This document shows positions 27,871-35,812 of a DNA stretch of 64,000 nt, one piece after another. The stretch covers positions 426,915 to 490,914 of the forward strand of contig NZ_RJVK01000002.1 of NCBI RefSeq assembly GCF_003752135.1. The letters are read 5' to 3'. Below the pieces are notes generated by a model. The model saw nothing but the letters and a program-made list of their open reading frames with translations. It searched no databases and had not been told where the DNA came from. The translations under genes were made by a program, and so were the position numbers. The stretch's first letter is position 1. The number at the start of each line of letters is the position of its first letter. This DNA comes from Caminibacter pacificus. Lineage in GTDB: Bacteria; Campylobacterota; Campylobacteria; Campylobacterales; Nautiliaceae.

Positions 27871-28225
27871 AACATCTTGTGTAATTGGTTGGTTTTTAAG
27901 AGCGCCTTTTATTTCGTCGATGTGTTCGTGTTTCAAAACATCTTGTGTAATTGGTTGGTTTGACCTTGATTAAGGGGTGTATATGAGTTTTATAGTGTTT
28001 CAAAACATCTTGTGTAATTGGTTGGTAAAAGACGGGCAAGAGTTTACGGAGGCTTTTGAAATGTTTCAAAACATCTTGTGTAATTGGTTGGTTTAAAACC
28101 AGGCGCTTTTGCCGAGTCTTTAAAAGACGTTTCAAAACATCTTGTGTAATTGGTTGGTCAAACACTGCTTTACTAAAAAGCAGCTTGAAATTTTAGTTTC
28201 AAAACATCTTGTGTAATTGGTTGGT
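27864..28225 (-). CRISPR. CRISPR array: six identical 30-base repeats, five spacers
   Basis: Repeats at 27864-27893, 27930-27959, 27997-28026, 28063-28092, 28129-28158 and 28196-28225 appear identical. Each starts GTTTCAAAAC and ends TTGGTTGGT on the plus strand. Spacers are 36, 37, 36, 36 and 37 bases and unrelated to each other. On the minus strand the repeat ends in TTTGAAAC, the usual form of a class 1 crRNA 5' handle, so transcription is probably on the minus strand, with the leader at higher coordinates. No cas gene lies in the 64 kb, so the array depends on Cas proteins from elsewhere or is an orphan. Confidence 0.95.
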
Positions 28226-28402
28226 ACATTAAATTTCGGGCTTTTTAAATTTCCGATACCGCATTTACGGTACGTGCCCAGTGATTTTTAAAATTAACAA
28301 AAAACTGTCAAAAATCTTTTTATCTTCCCGATTATAGCGCATTTTTTTATTATTTGCAATATTTACTCACCAGGACAAATTGCTCTTTTTTTGTAAATAT
28401 TT
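28226..28402 (-). promoter_or_regulatory. Putative CRISPR leader
   Basis: A non-coding stretch, AT-rich in its distal part, between the first repeat (in transcription order) and the divergent lutA promoter. It contains a small hairpin TACCG-CATTTA-CGGTA at 28257-28272. Position and composition fit a leader, but no consensus can be checked here. Confidence 0.5.
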
Positions 28403-28408
28403 TATAAT
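28403..28408 (+). promoter_or_regulatory. lutA -10 element
   Basis: TATAAT at 28403-28408, 18 bases before the lutA start codon, within a T-rich context typical of promoters in this phylum. The leader would be very short. Confidence 0.5.
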
Positions 28409-28426
28409 TTCCCAAAAAGGCGGTAG

Positions 28427-29128
28427 ATGAAAATAGCCCTTCACGTTCCGTGTTACATAAATGAGCTAAACCCCGAAATTGCCCGAAAAACTCTTTTAAT
28501 TCTCAGGCATTTCGGATTAAATGTAAGCGTCCCTAAAAACCAGACGTGCTGCGGACAGCCTTTTATTAATTCCGGGCAGCCTACAACCTTGCCCGAGCAA
28601 TTTAACGAAATCTTTAAAGATTACGAATATATCGTATCTCCAAGCAGCTCGTGCACTTCTACGATTCGCTCTCAAGAACTTGAAGTTAGCAAAAAAATGT
28701 ACGAATTATGCGAGTTTTTGCACGATATTTTGCAAGTTAGAGACATTGCAAAAAACTACCCGAAAAAAATCGCTCTTCACAACTCCTGCCATTCTATAAG
28801 GCATCTGCTTGAAGGCGCACCGAGCGAACTTAATATTCCATATTTCAATAAAGTAAAAAAAGTACTCGGAGGCGAAATAGTTGAGGCAAAAAGAGATGAA
28901 TGTTGCGGATTCGGGGGTGTTTTTAGCGTAAAAGAAGGGTTTATCAGTTATGTCATGGGAAGAAGTAAGCTTGATGATTTAATTTCAACCGGCGGCGAAG
29001 TGATAACGGGAGTGGATTTCAGTTGTCTTATGCACCTAAAAGGTATCGCCGAAAAGGACGGGGATGATATTGAAATAAAACATATCAGCGAAATAATTTA
29101 CGAATCGATTTTCGGAGAGGAAAAATGA
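28427..29128 (+). CDS. lutA: Lactate utilisation protein A (CCG-domain Fe-S protein)
   Basis: 233 residues with two cysteine-rich CCG domains: a CCGQPF motif in the first half and CCGFGG in the second, each with additional upstream cysteines. LutA, with LutB and LutC, oxidises L-lactate to pyruvate. Length agrees with YkgE/LutA proteins. GCGGTAG is a weak ribosome site before the ATG. It overlaps lutB by 4 bases (ATGA). Confidence 0.93.
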   Translation: MKIALHVPCYINELNPEIARKTLLILRHFGLNVSVPKNQTCCGQPFINSGQPTTLPEQFNEIFKDYEYIVSPSSSCTSTIRSQELEVSKKMYELCEFLHDILQVRDIAKNYPKKIALHNSCHSIRHLLEGAPSELNIPYFNKVKKVLGGEIVEAKRDECCGFGGVFSVKEGFISYVMGRSKLDDLISTGGEVITGVDFSCLMHLKGIAEKDGDDIEIKHISEIIYESIFGEEK

Positions 29129-30405
29129 AACACTACGAACTTGCCGTAAAATTTTATAAAGAAAAAGGTCCTCGCCACGACAAATCCTTATGGACTATCA
29201 GACAAAAAAGAGATAAAGCGATAAAAGAAGTACCCGAATGGGAGAGCTTGAGAGTTCAAGCAAGTGAGATTAAAGATTATGTAATTGAAAATCTCCAGGA
29301 TTTAGTGGACGAATTTATCAAAAACGCAAAAAACGCGGGAATTGAAGTGGTTTTTGCCAAAGACGCGCAAGAACACAACCAAACGGTACTGAAATACCTA
29401 AAAGAGATAAACGCCAAAAAAGTTGTAAAATCAAAATCGATGCTGACCGAAGAGTGCGGACTTAACGAGTTTTTGGAAAAAAACGGAATTGAAGTTATTG
29501 ATACCGACCTGGGCGAAAGAATCGTACAACTAAGAGGAGAAAAGCCCTCACACATAGTACTTCCCGCTATCCACACCACAAAAGAAGACGTCGCTGAGAT
29601 TCTTGGTGAAGAAAACACGGACCCGACATATCTCACTCATAAAATGAGAGAACTTTTAAGAAAAGAATTTCTCTCAGCCGACGCGGGACTTAGCGGGGCG
29701 AATTTCTTAGTAGCCGACAAAGGCTGGGCCGTAGTATGCACCAATGAAGGAAACGCAGACCTCGGAGCCGTTTTGCCGCCTCTTCATATTATTAGCGTGG
29801 GAGTTGAAAAGTTAGTGCCGAATATGAACGATTTGGGAGTATTTTTAAGAATGCTCGCACGCAACGCCACCGGACAAAAAATAACCACCTACACCTCGAT
29901 TTTCGGTAAAAAAGAGAACGGAAAAAGAGTTATTGTTTTGGTGGATAACGGAAGATTTGAGAGATTAAACAGCGAATTTAAAGAAACTCTAAAATGCATA
30001 AGATGTAGTGCTTGTCTCACTACCTGCCCCGTTTTCAGACGCTCGGGAGGTCATGCGTATCGCTACGTAATTCCTGGACCTATAGGCAGTCTGCTCGCAC
30101 CTCTTAGCGATAAGGAAAAATATAAAGACTTGCCGTTTGCGTGTACGCTTTGTAGCAGTTGCGAAATGGTATGTCCCGTGAAAATTCCTTTTTCAAAACA
30201 GCTTGTAAAAATGAGAGAATATGTCACAAAAGAAAACATCGCTCTTAAATTGGCCGAAAAATCGATGCATCACCCTCAAGCGTTCAAACTATTCAGTACG
30301 ATTCTAAGATTAACTCCAAAACCGGTATTAAAAACGGCTCTTAAAGAGTGGAGCAGATATAAAGCACTTCCTAAAATTCCTAAAAAAAGATTTATCTCTT
30401 TGTAG
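29125..30405 (+). CDS. lutB: Lactate utilisation iron-sulfur protein LutB
   Basis: 426 residues: an N-terminal LUD domain (about residues 1-290) followed by two ferredoxin-type 4Fe-4S motifs, CIRCSACLTTCPV and CTLCSSCEMVCPV. It is somewhat shorter than Bacillus LutB (about 475), at the C-terminal end. It probably passes electrons from lactate oxidation to the respiratory chain. Translationally coupled to lutA. Downstream it runs into the convergent KGM-repeat gene. Confidence 0.93.
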   Translation: MKHYELAVKFYKEKGPRHDKSLWTIRQKRDKAIKEVPEWESLRVQASEIKDYVIENLQDLVDEFIKNAKNAGIEVVFAKDAQEHNQTVLKYLKEINAKKVVKSKSMLTEECGLNEFLEKNGIEVIDTDLGERIVQLRGEKPSHIVLPAIHTTKEDVAEILGEENTDPTYLTHKMRELLRKEFLSADAGLSGANFLVADKGWAVVCTNEGNADLGAVLPPLHIISVGVEKLVPNMNDLGVFLRMLARNATGQKITTYTSIFGKKENGKRVIVLVDNGRFERLNSEFKETLKCIRCSACLTTCPVFRRSGGHAYRYVIPGPIGSLLAPLSDKEKYKDLPFACTLCSSCEMVCPVKIPFSKQLVKMREYVTKENIALKLAEKSMHHPQAFKLFSTILRLTPKPVLKTALKEWSRYKALPKIPKKRFISL

Positions 30406-30670
30406 GATAATTTTCTATAATCTCGGCGTCAATAATATCGTCGTCCTCTTTTTTTCTCGTATAATGAGGCTTGTCGTATTTAGGTTCGGTAGCTTTTCTT
30501 TTCATCATAAAAAATAACGCAAGAGCCACAATTACAAAGATTATAAGAAAAAATCCGAAAAACAAAAGCTTAAAAATTCCTCCCACAAATCCGAAAATTC
30601 CTTTTAAAAAGCCGCCTTTTGCGACCATTCCCTTAGCGCCCATTCCTTTGGCAAATCCCATACCTTTCAT
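30392..30670 (-). CDS. Small membrane protein with KGM repeats, unknown
   Basis: 92 residues from ATG 30670 (an upstream in-frame start would place coding sequence over the lutC promoter and is not preferred). The N-terminus is a glycine-rich, cationic segment with repeated KGM/AKG units (residues 2-24), then a strongly hydrophobic span (about 25-56), then a charged tail with an acidic patch (EDDDIIDAEIIE). I know no family for it. It sits on the opposite strand between lutB and lutC and overlaps the lutB 3' end by 14 bases. Confidence 0.65.
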   Translation of the reverse strand: MKGMGFAKGMGAKGMVAKGGFLKGIFGFVGGIFKLLFFGFFLIIFVIVALALFFMMKRKATEPKYDKPHYTRKKEDDDIIDAEIIENYPTKR

Positions 30671-30719
30671 CTCAAATCCTTTATAGTATAATTCAAATAA
30701 TAATATCAAAAGGTGAAGC

Positions 30720-31046
30720 ATGGATGAATTTGTCAAAAATCTCAAAATCGCAGGCGGAGAGATTTTGGAAGAGATTCCTCAAAACTGGTACGTAACCCGA
30801 GCAAAATTCGGCGTAGCCGAAAACGGAGCCGTTTGGGTGGAAGAGTATACAAAAGAGCTTTTTTTAAGCGAAAACGTAGCTATCAAACTCCCTAAAAACG
30901 AAATTTATGAAAAAATGACCGATGTTATGGATAAAATTCAAAATCCGGGCGTATTTATTTCGGGTCCGAGTAAAACTGCCGATGTGGAGAGTTTTTTGGT
31001 ATTCGGAGCACACGGTCCTAAGCGTTTGGGAGTAATATTTATTTAA
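30720..31046 (+). CDS. lutC: Short LUD-domain protein, LutC-like
   Basis: 108 residues. The C-terminal half carries the LutC/YkgG signature ISGPSKTADVE and GAHGPKRLGVI. Typical LutC proteins have about 200-240 residues, so roughly half of the domain is missing. The ATG is preceded by AAGGTGAAG and no upstream in-frame coding remnant is apparent, so the short form may be genuine. It is cut off from lutAB by the opposite-strand KGM-repeat gene and needs its own promoter. Confidence 0.8.
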   Translation: MDEFVKNLKIAGGEILEEIPQNWYVTRAKFGVAENGAVWVEEYTKELFLSENVAIKLPKNEIYEKMTDVMDKIQNPGVFISGPSKTADVESFLVFGAHGPKRLGVIFI

Positions 31047-31735
31047 CGGTATTCTATTCTGTTTCTACCTTTTCTTTTCGCTTCATAAAGAGCCTCATCG
31101 GCTCTTGCAAGCAAAGAATCCACGCTATCGGTTAAACTCGCAGAGGTAATGCCTATACTCGTAGTTACTTTTATCGGAGTGGAGTTGAAATTAAAAGTAT
31201 GATTTTCTATTGCGTTTTTTATACGCTCGGCAAGCTTCATAGCTCCGCTAATTTTCGTATTCGGCAAAATCAAAACAAACTCTTCTCCTCCAAACCTACC
31301 CAAGATATCGGACTTTCTAATTAATTTTTTGATTATCTTTACAAACTCTTTTAAAATAAAATCCCCCGCTAAATGTCCGTATGTATCGTTTACTTTTTTA
31401 AAAAAATCGATATCGAAAATCATTACCGAAAAAGGCTCTTTTTTATACCTGATGTAATTTTCAAGTTGTTTTTTTAAAGCTTCCAAAATCTCTTTTTTAT
31501 TGTAAGCACCCGTCAAAGAGTCGAAAATAGCGTTTTCGGTAAGTTTTGAGATGTATGAATTGAAACATTTGGAAGAAGAGATAAGATAGGTGTTATCGTC
31601 TTCTCTAATTACACAAAATTTTTTATCATCACTTTCTACTTTTCCGCACCTGTTTTTTATCCATTTATCAAAAAAACTTTTAGTAATCGGAAACGAAGAA
31701 AAAACTTCACTCTCCCCGAATTTATATTTCTCCAT
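31043..31735 (-). CDS. Diguanylate cyclase, output of the stressosome-like module
   Basis: 230 residues. After about 70 residues of variable N-terminus comes a full GGDEF domain with GGEEF at 149-153 and the RxxD inhibitory site at 140-143. It lacks membrane helices. The gene overlaps the upstream RsbR-like gene by 14 bases, which ties its translation to the stressosome proteins. By analogy with Vibrio stressosomes linked to GGDEF proteins, its activity may be set by the upstream partner switch; that link is inference. Confidence 0.93.
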   Translation of the reverse strand: MEKYKFGESEVFSSFPITKSFFDKWIKNRCGKVESDDKKFCVIREDDNTYLISSSKCFNSYISKLTENAIFDSLTGAYNKKEILEALKKQLENYIRYKKEPFSVMIFDIDFFKKVNDTYGHLAGDFILKEFVKIIKKLIRKSDILGRFGGEEFVLILPNTKISGAMKLAERIKNAIENHTFNFNSTPIKVTTSIGITSASLTDSVDSLLARADEALYEAKRKGRNRIEYR

Positions 31736-32507
31736 GTAAAATATGCTCCATAGCTTTTTTTGTAGTAGAAAAGGTTTTGATGTCGCCGAGTTTTATATCA
31801 AGATGAGTCAAACTTTTAGCAATTGCCGGAGTTATGCCTGTTAAATACGCATTACTTCCCATAAAATGAATAGCGTTATTGAGTTTGATAATTTGTCTTG
31901 CGACTTCACTATTCATATCGTGAATCGCTCCGATATCTACAATTACGTGTTCTATTTCTCTTTTGTCGAGTTTTTCCAAAATTTTATCTATTATTTTCAA
32001 AACTCTATTCGAATCAAGAGTCCCTACGATCGACAACATCAATACCCCGTCCCAAATCTCCGCAATAGGCGCTTCTCTCTCTTCAAGCTCGTTCATTGCG
32101 CTCATTGTGACTTGTTCGTTTTTCTTTAATAAATCGACAATGATTCTTGAAGTTAGCGCCTCAAAAAAGATTGTCAGTTTTTTTATTATATCATATTCAA
32201 AAGCTTTTTTTTCTTCAAGTTTTTTCATAATAGGAAATTTCAAATAGCACGTATAAACAGAATTTTTGAAGTTAAAAAATCTATCTTCACCCAAAATTTC
32301 GATAATTTTTTCAAGGAATGTTTTCAAAGCCTCTGACTCCGGAGAGTGAATATCCAAATCCTTCTCCACACACTCTTCGAAAAAAGATAAAAAATCTTCA
32401 TAATATCTCGCTTCTTCATCTCTTTCTTCTTCCGGAAATTCTTCAACCCAATATCTTATTAAATCATCGGCTTCTTTTTCGATTATCTCTTTTAAAATTT
32501 CTTTCAT
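31722..32507 (-). CDS. RsbR-like stressosome protein (RsbRD N-domain + STAS)
   Basis: 261 residues. The N-terminal all-helical domain (about 1-130) fits the RsbRD_N family; the junction IWDGVLMLSIVGTLDSNR is highly typical of RsbR paralogues, followed by a STAS domain. Ser200 stands at the place of the first RsbT phosphorylation site (NSEVA) and Thr223 (LTGITPAIA) at the second. RsbR proteins form the stressosome shell with RsbS. No RsbS gene is seen here. It follows the RsbT/RsbX fusion gene by one base. Confidence 0.87.
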   Translation of the reverse strand: MKEILKEIIEKEADDLIRYWVEEFPEEERDEEARYYEDFLSFFEECVEKDLDIHSPESEALKTFLEKIIEILGEDRFFNFKNSVYTCYLKFPIMKKLEEKKAFEYDIIKKLTIFFEALTSRIIVDLLKKNEQVTMSAMNELEEREAPIAEIWDGVLMLSIVGTLDSNRVLKIIDKILEKLDKREIEHVIVDIGAIHDMNSEVARQIIKLNNAIHFMGSNAYLTGITPAIAKSLTHLDIKLGDIKTFSTTKKAMEHILHGEI

Positions 32508-32508
32508 T

Positions 32509-33450
32509 TCATTCTCCTATGATAAGTATTGATTTGTCATCATTGCGCTTAGAAAAAAACAGCACGCTTATAGCAGTCATTTCGTTACTCAGTTCGTTTT
32601 TTAAAATTTCTCTTATTACATTATCGTCAATTCCGTCAGTTTTTAAAATAACTTTTGCATTTTCTTTTTCAAAACTAAAACTGCTTGAAGTCGTAAAAAC
32701 TTCACCGACTATCCCGCTTTTAAAAGAGTATTGTCTAACACCTTCGATATTTTTATAAAAAATTCCTATATTTCCGACTCCGCAGAGATTGACTTTTGAG
32801 GGCAAGTTTTCCGCTATACATATTACGCAGCTTCTAAGGGAATTTTTCTTTAAGCTTTTGTGTAAATCCTTAAAAAATTCATCACAAAAAAGTAATGTTA
32901 CGGGTCTTTTTAGAAAAAAATCTTTTATAAACTGACCGCTTTGCCAGGCTTTTTTGCCATGCCCGCTTACATCCGCAAAAAGATAAAATTTATTCTTTTT
33001 AACAATCAAATCCCCCGAATATTTTTCATTGAGATAAGGAATTTGAAAAAAAACTTCCGAATTTTCAATTTTCGGCTTTAACAAAAACACACTGCCCATA
33101 TCTTCCGAAGAGAAAATCTCAAATTCGTAAGATTCGTTGTTGGATAAACTATAAAGCCCGAGTCCTAAGGAGTTTTTATATGTAGTGTTTCCTTTTTGCA
33201 CGCACCAGCTCGTATCTTTAATCCCCGGCCCCTCATCAAGCGAAGCCAAAAGAAAACTCTCATCTTGCTCCAAAAGCCAGATTTCACCCCCGTTTGCGTG
33301 CTTTATTAGATTGGTACCGAGCTCCATCGTAGCAAAAACGAAAAAATCGACCAACTCTTTTTTTTCTCTTTTTAAAAAATTACTCAAATCTCTTTTTGCA
33401 TAGATTAAATCCACATCCCTGTTTATTTTGTATCTTTTTACAAGCCTCAT
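32509..33450 (-). CDS. RsbT-like kinase fused to RsbX-like PP2C phosphatase
   Basis: 313 residues with two domains. Residues 1-125 are a GHKL ATPase of the RsbT/RsbW type: Glu43 and Asn47 in the N box (MELGTNLIKHANG), DEGPG at 72-76, and the LGLGL lid at 95-99. Residues about 130-305 are a SpoIIE/RsbX-type phosphatase: FADVSGHG (158-165) and LKTDGIDDN supply the metal-binding aspartates. In Bacillus, RsbT phosphorylates RsbR/S and RsbX reverses this, as separate proteins; here both are on one chain. First gene of the operon. Confidence 0.85.
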   Translation of the reverse strand: MRLVKRYKINRDVDLIYAKRDLSNFLKREKKELVDFFVFATMELGTNLIKHANGGEIWLLEQDESFLLASLDEGPGIKDTSWCVQKGNTTYKNSLGLGLYSLSNNESYEFEIFSSEDMGSVFLLKPKIENSEVFFQIPYLNEKYSGDLIVKKNKFYLFADVSGHGKKAWQSGQFIKDFFLKRPVTLLFCDEFFKDLHKSLKKNSLRSCVICIAENLPSKVNLCGVGNIGIFYKNIEGVRQYSFKSGIVGEVFTTSSSFSFEKENAKVILKTDGIDDNVIREILKNELSNEMTAISVLFFSKRNDDKSILIIGE

Positions 33451-33549
33451 TGCTTCTCTTTTTGTTTTTTAAATCGCCAAAAACCCTAAAAACTTAATAC
33501 TTGCAAAAATAGGATAAATTAAGTATTATAAAGCAAAAAGGACTTTTTA

Positions 33550-33825
33550 ATGGATAAAAAATTCGAAGAAATGAATATAAAAGAAAAAATCGAAGCTATC
33601 GAAGAAGTATTGAAAAAAGACATTTTACCTATGCTTGCGTTTGACGGAGGATATGCCGAAGTTGTGGACGTAAGAGACGCTCAAAACGACGAAACTCACG
33701 TTTTTATCAGATACGGCGGCGCGTGTGCGGCGTGTAGCAGTGCGGGAGGGGCTACGCTTTTTGCAATAGAAGAGACTCTAAGAAAAAAACTAAATAGCGA
33801 CAAAATCAGAGTGTTTCCTATCTGA
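33550..33825 (+). CDS. NifU-like (Nfu-type) Fe-S cluster scaffold
   Basis: 91 residues, single Nfu domain. The CxxC motif is at Cys59 and Cys62 (GACAACSSA), preceded by the GGYAEV strand. Such proteins carry or deliver 4Fe-4S clusters. AAAAGGACTTTTTA precedes the ATG. It is monocistronic as far as can be seen, with 52 bases to the next gene. Confidence 0.92.
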   Translation: MDKKFEEMNIKEKIEAIEEVLKKDILPMLAFDGGYAEVVDVRDAQNDETHVFIRYGGACAACSSAGGATLFAIEETLRKKLNSDKIRVFPI

Positions 33826-33877
33826 TTTAATGGAAAAATAACTCTTAAAGGGATATAATTTTAAAAAAGGTTTTTTT

Positions 33878-34321
33878 ATGAAACTTTTGAGATATCTCTT
33901 TTATCTTCTTTTTGTGATAGCGTTTTTTGCGCCTATGATAGCGAATATCTACATCACACAAAACCCTAACGAAACCTTAAAAACGTATTATGTTGTGATT
34001 TTTAAATATTTCAATCTCATCTATTATGCCGTTTTGATAATCTTTTTATTTGCGAGTTTTAAATTCAAAGAAGCGGTAATCGGCGGGATTATTTTTATTT
34101 TAGGATATTTAGGGTTTATCTATTTTTATAATTTCTATTTTGCAAAAATGGAAGCTCAAAAAAAAGCCGAAGAGCTAAACGCGGTAGTGTTAAGCATGGA
34201 TAAATTAAAAGATTTCGGAAGCTACAAACTTCTTTACAAAAAAGGTTTTTACGTAGTCGTCAAAAAAGAGAAATACGACCATACAAATCCTTTCGGATAT
34301 GTTAAAGACCAAAGGCGATAA
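33878..34321 (+). CDS. Membrane protein of unknown function before the ArnT-like gene
   Basis: 147 residues with three hydrophobic spans (about 5-27, 42-62 and 67-90), then a Lys/Glu-rich C-terminal region. The C-terminal SYKLLYKKGFYVVVK resembles the end of the next protein (GYKVLFKKGLVALGVK), which may be a shared strand motif or chance. It ends at the base before the ATG of the glycosyltransferase, so the two are cotranscribed. Function unknown; a subunit or partner of the transferase is possible. Confidence 0.7.
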   Translation: MKLLRYLFYLLFVIAFFAPMIANIYITQNPNETLKTYYVVIFKYFNLIYYAVLIIFLFASFKFKEAVIGGIIFILGYLGFIYFYNFYFAKMEAQKKAEELNAVVLSMDKLKDFGSYKLLYKKGFYVVVKKEKYDHTNPFGYVKDQRR

Positions 34322-35812
34322 ATGGAAAAAAGACTCAAAATCGCCCTATTTCTCGCTATTGCCATCAATTTCTTTTTTACCCTTCATTTAACGCCGCTTT
34401 TTAATTTGGACGAAGGAGCTTTTAGCGAAGCTACGCGTGAGATGTTAAAAAACCACGATTTCATTACTACATACCTCAACGGAGCTTTAAGATTTGACAA
34501 ACCGATATTAATTTATTGGTTTCAAGCCCTAAGCGTAACGATTTTCGGTCTTAACGAGTTCGCATTAAGACTCCCAAGCGCCCTTGCCGCTACTTTTTGG
34601 GCTTTTGGAATTTATTGGTTTGCAAAAAAGATATTTGACGAAAAAATAGGCGTTTTATCAGCATTTTTTATGGTGACCGCTCTTCAAATAGGGCTTATCG
34701 CAAAAGCGGCTATTGCCGATGCTCTTTTGAATATGTTTATCGCTTTTTCGATGTTTAGTTTGTATCTCTACATCCAAAACCAAAACAAAAAATACCTCTA
34801 TTTTACGTTCGCTTTTATAGGTTTCGGGTTTTTAACAAAAGGACCGGTTGCGGTACTTATTCCTCTTGCGACCTTTTTTATCTATTCCTTAATAAAAAAA
34901 GACTTCAAATTTTTCCTAAAAACAACGTTCGATTTAAAAGGAATCGTCCTATTTTTAATAATAGCACTTCCGTGGTATATCGCCGAATATACGGCTCAAG
35001 GAGATAAGTTTATCAAAGGATTTTTCCTAAAGCACAATATTGATAGATTCGAAACGAGTCTTGAAAAACACAAAGGAAGTCTTTTTTATTATATTCCCGT
35101 AATTTTAATAGGGATGCTTCCTTGGACCTCTCTTTTACTAAAATACCTAACCAAACTCAAAAACTACCTAAAAGAACAAAACGACTTCTTTTTATTCGGA
35201 AGTATTTGGTTTTTCTTTGTGTTTATTTTCTTTTCGCTATCCGGTACGAAACTCCCTCACTACGTCATCTACGGCTATACACCGGTATTTATTTTTATGG
35301 GAGTCGCTTTTAAAGAATTAAAAAGCGAATTTTTATATTCTCTGCCTTTAATACTTTTCGTTTTAGCACTATTAATACTTCCGTCATTCGCTTTGAATCT
35401 AACCAAAAACAAAGAAGCCGTAATAGCAATAAAAACGATTATGCCTCTATTTAACATTTGGTATTATATCTCTTTGGGAGCCGTTTTGATTTTGAGTTTA
35501 TTAAAATTAGGAAAAGAAAACAAAACGATAATCTTAGGTTTTTCAATGGTTTTCATATTGAATTACGTTGGCTGGATTTATGCTCATGCAAGAGCGATTC
35601 CTGTAAAACAAGCGGCTATTTTTGCAAAAAAACACAATATCAAAAACGTATATTTAGAAACGAATCTGCCCTCTTTTAGCGTATATTTTGACAAAATAAC
35701 CCCGAGAAAAAAAGCGAAAAAAGGCGAAGTCGCTCTGATAAAAAGCAAAAACACAAAAGGCTATAAAGTACTATTCAAAAAAGGCCTTGTGGCTTTGGGA
35801 GTTAAAGAATGA
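34322..35812 (+). CDS. ArnT/PMT-type polyprenyl-phosphate-sugar glycosyltransferase
   Basis: 496 residues, about 12 membrane helices. The first periplasmic loop has the catalytic acidic motif FNLDEGAFSEATREM, and RFDKPILIYW follows; both are hallmarks of GT83 ArnT (aminoarabinose or related sugar to lipid A) and the PMT superfamily. The sugar and acceptor cannot be read. It is followed with a 4-base overlap by the FAD reductase and, further on, by a GT2 that could make its polyprenyl-phosphate-sugar donor. Confidence 0.87.
   Translation: MEKRLKIALFLAIAINFFFTLHLTPLFNLDEGAFSEATREMLKNHDFITTYLNGALRFDKPILIYWFQALSVTIFGLNEFALRLPSALAATFWAFGIYWFAKKIFDEKIGVLSAFFMVTALQIGLIAKAAIADALLNMFIAFSMFSLYLYIQNQNKKYLYFTFAFIGFGFLTKGPVAVLIPLATFFIYSLIKKDFKFFLKTTFDLKGIVLFLIIALPWYIAEYTAQGDKFIKGFFLKHNIDRFETSLEKHKGSLFYYIPVILIGMLPWTSLLLKYLTKLKNYLKEQNDFFLFGSIWFFFVFIFFSLSGTKLPHYVIYGYTPVFIFMGVAFKELKSEFLYSLPLILFVLALLILPSFALNLTKNKEAVIAIKTIMPLFNIWYYISLGAVLILSLLKLGKENKTIILGFSMVFILNYVGWIYAHARAIPVKQAAIFAKKHNIKNVYLETNLPSFSVYFDKITPRKKAKKGEVALIKSKNTKGYKVLFKKGLVALGVKE

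Noticed and set aside
27896..28165. 89-codon minus-strand frame across three CRISPR repeats
   Set aside because: The product is a repeat artefact (QPITQDVLK recurring with unrelated spacer residues) and has no ribosome site.
28162..28184. CTGCTTT-ACTA-AAAGCAG-like hairpin inside the array
   Set aside because: It is wholly within one spacer, so it belongs to the captured sequence rather than to a local regulatory element.
30671..30745. Upstream extension of the KGM-repeat protein by 25 codons
   Set aside because: It would overlap the lutC start and ribosome site; the ATG at 30670 has its own AAAGGATTTGAG site.
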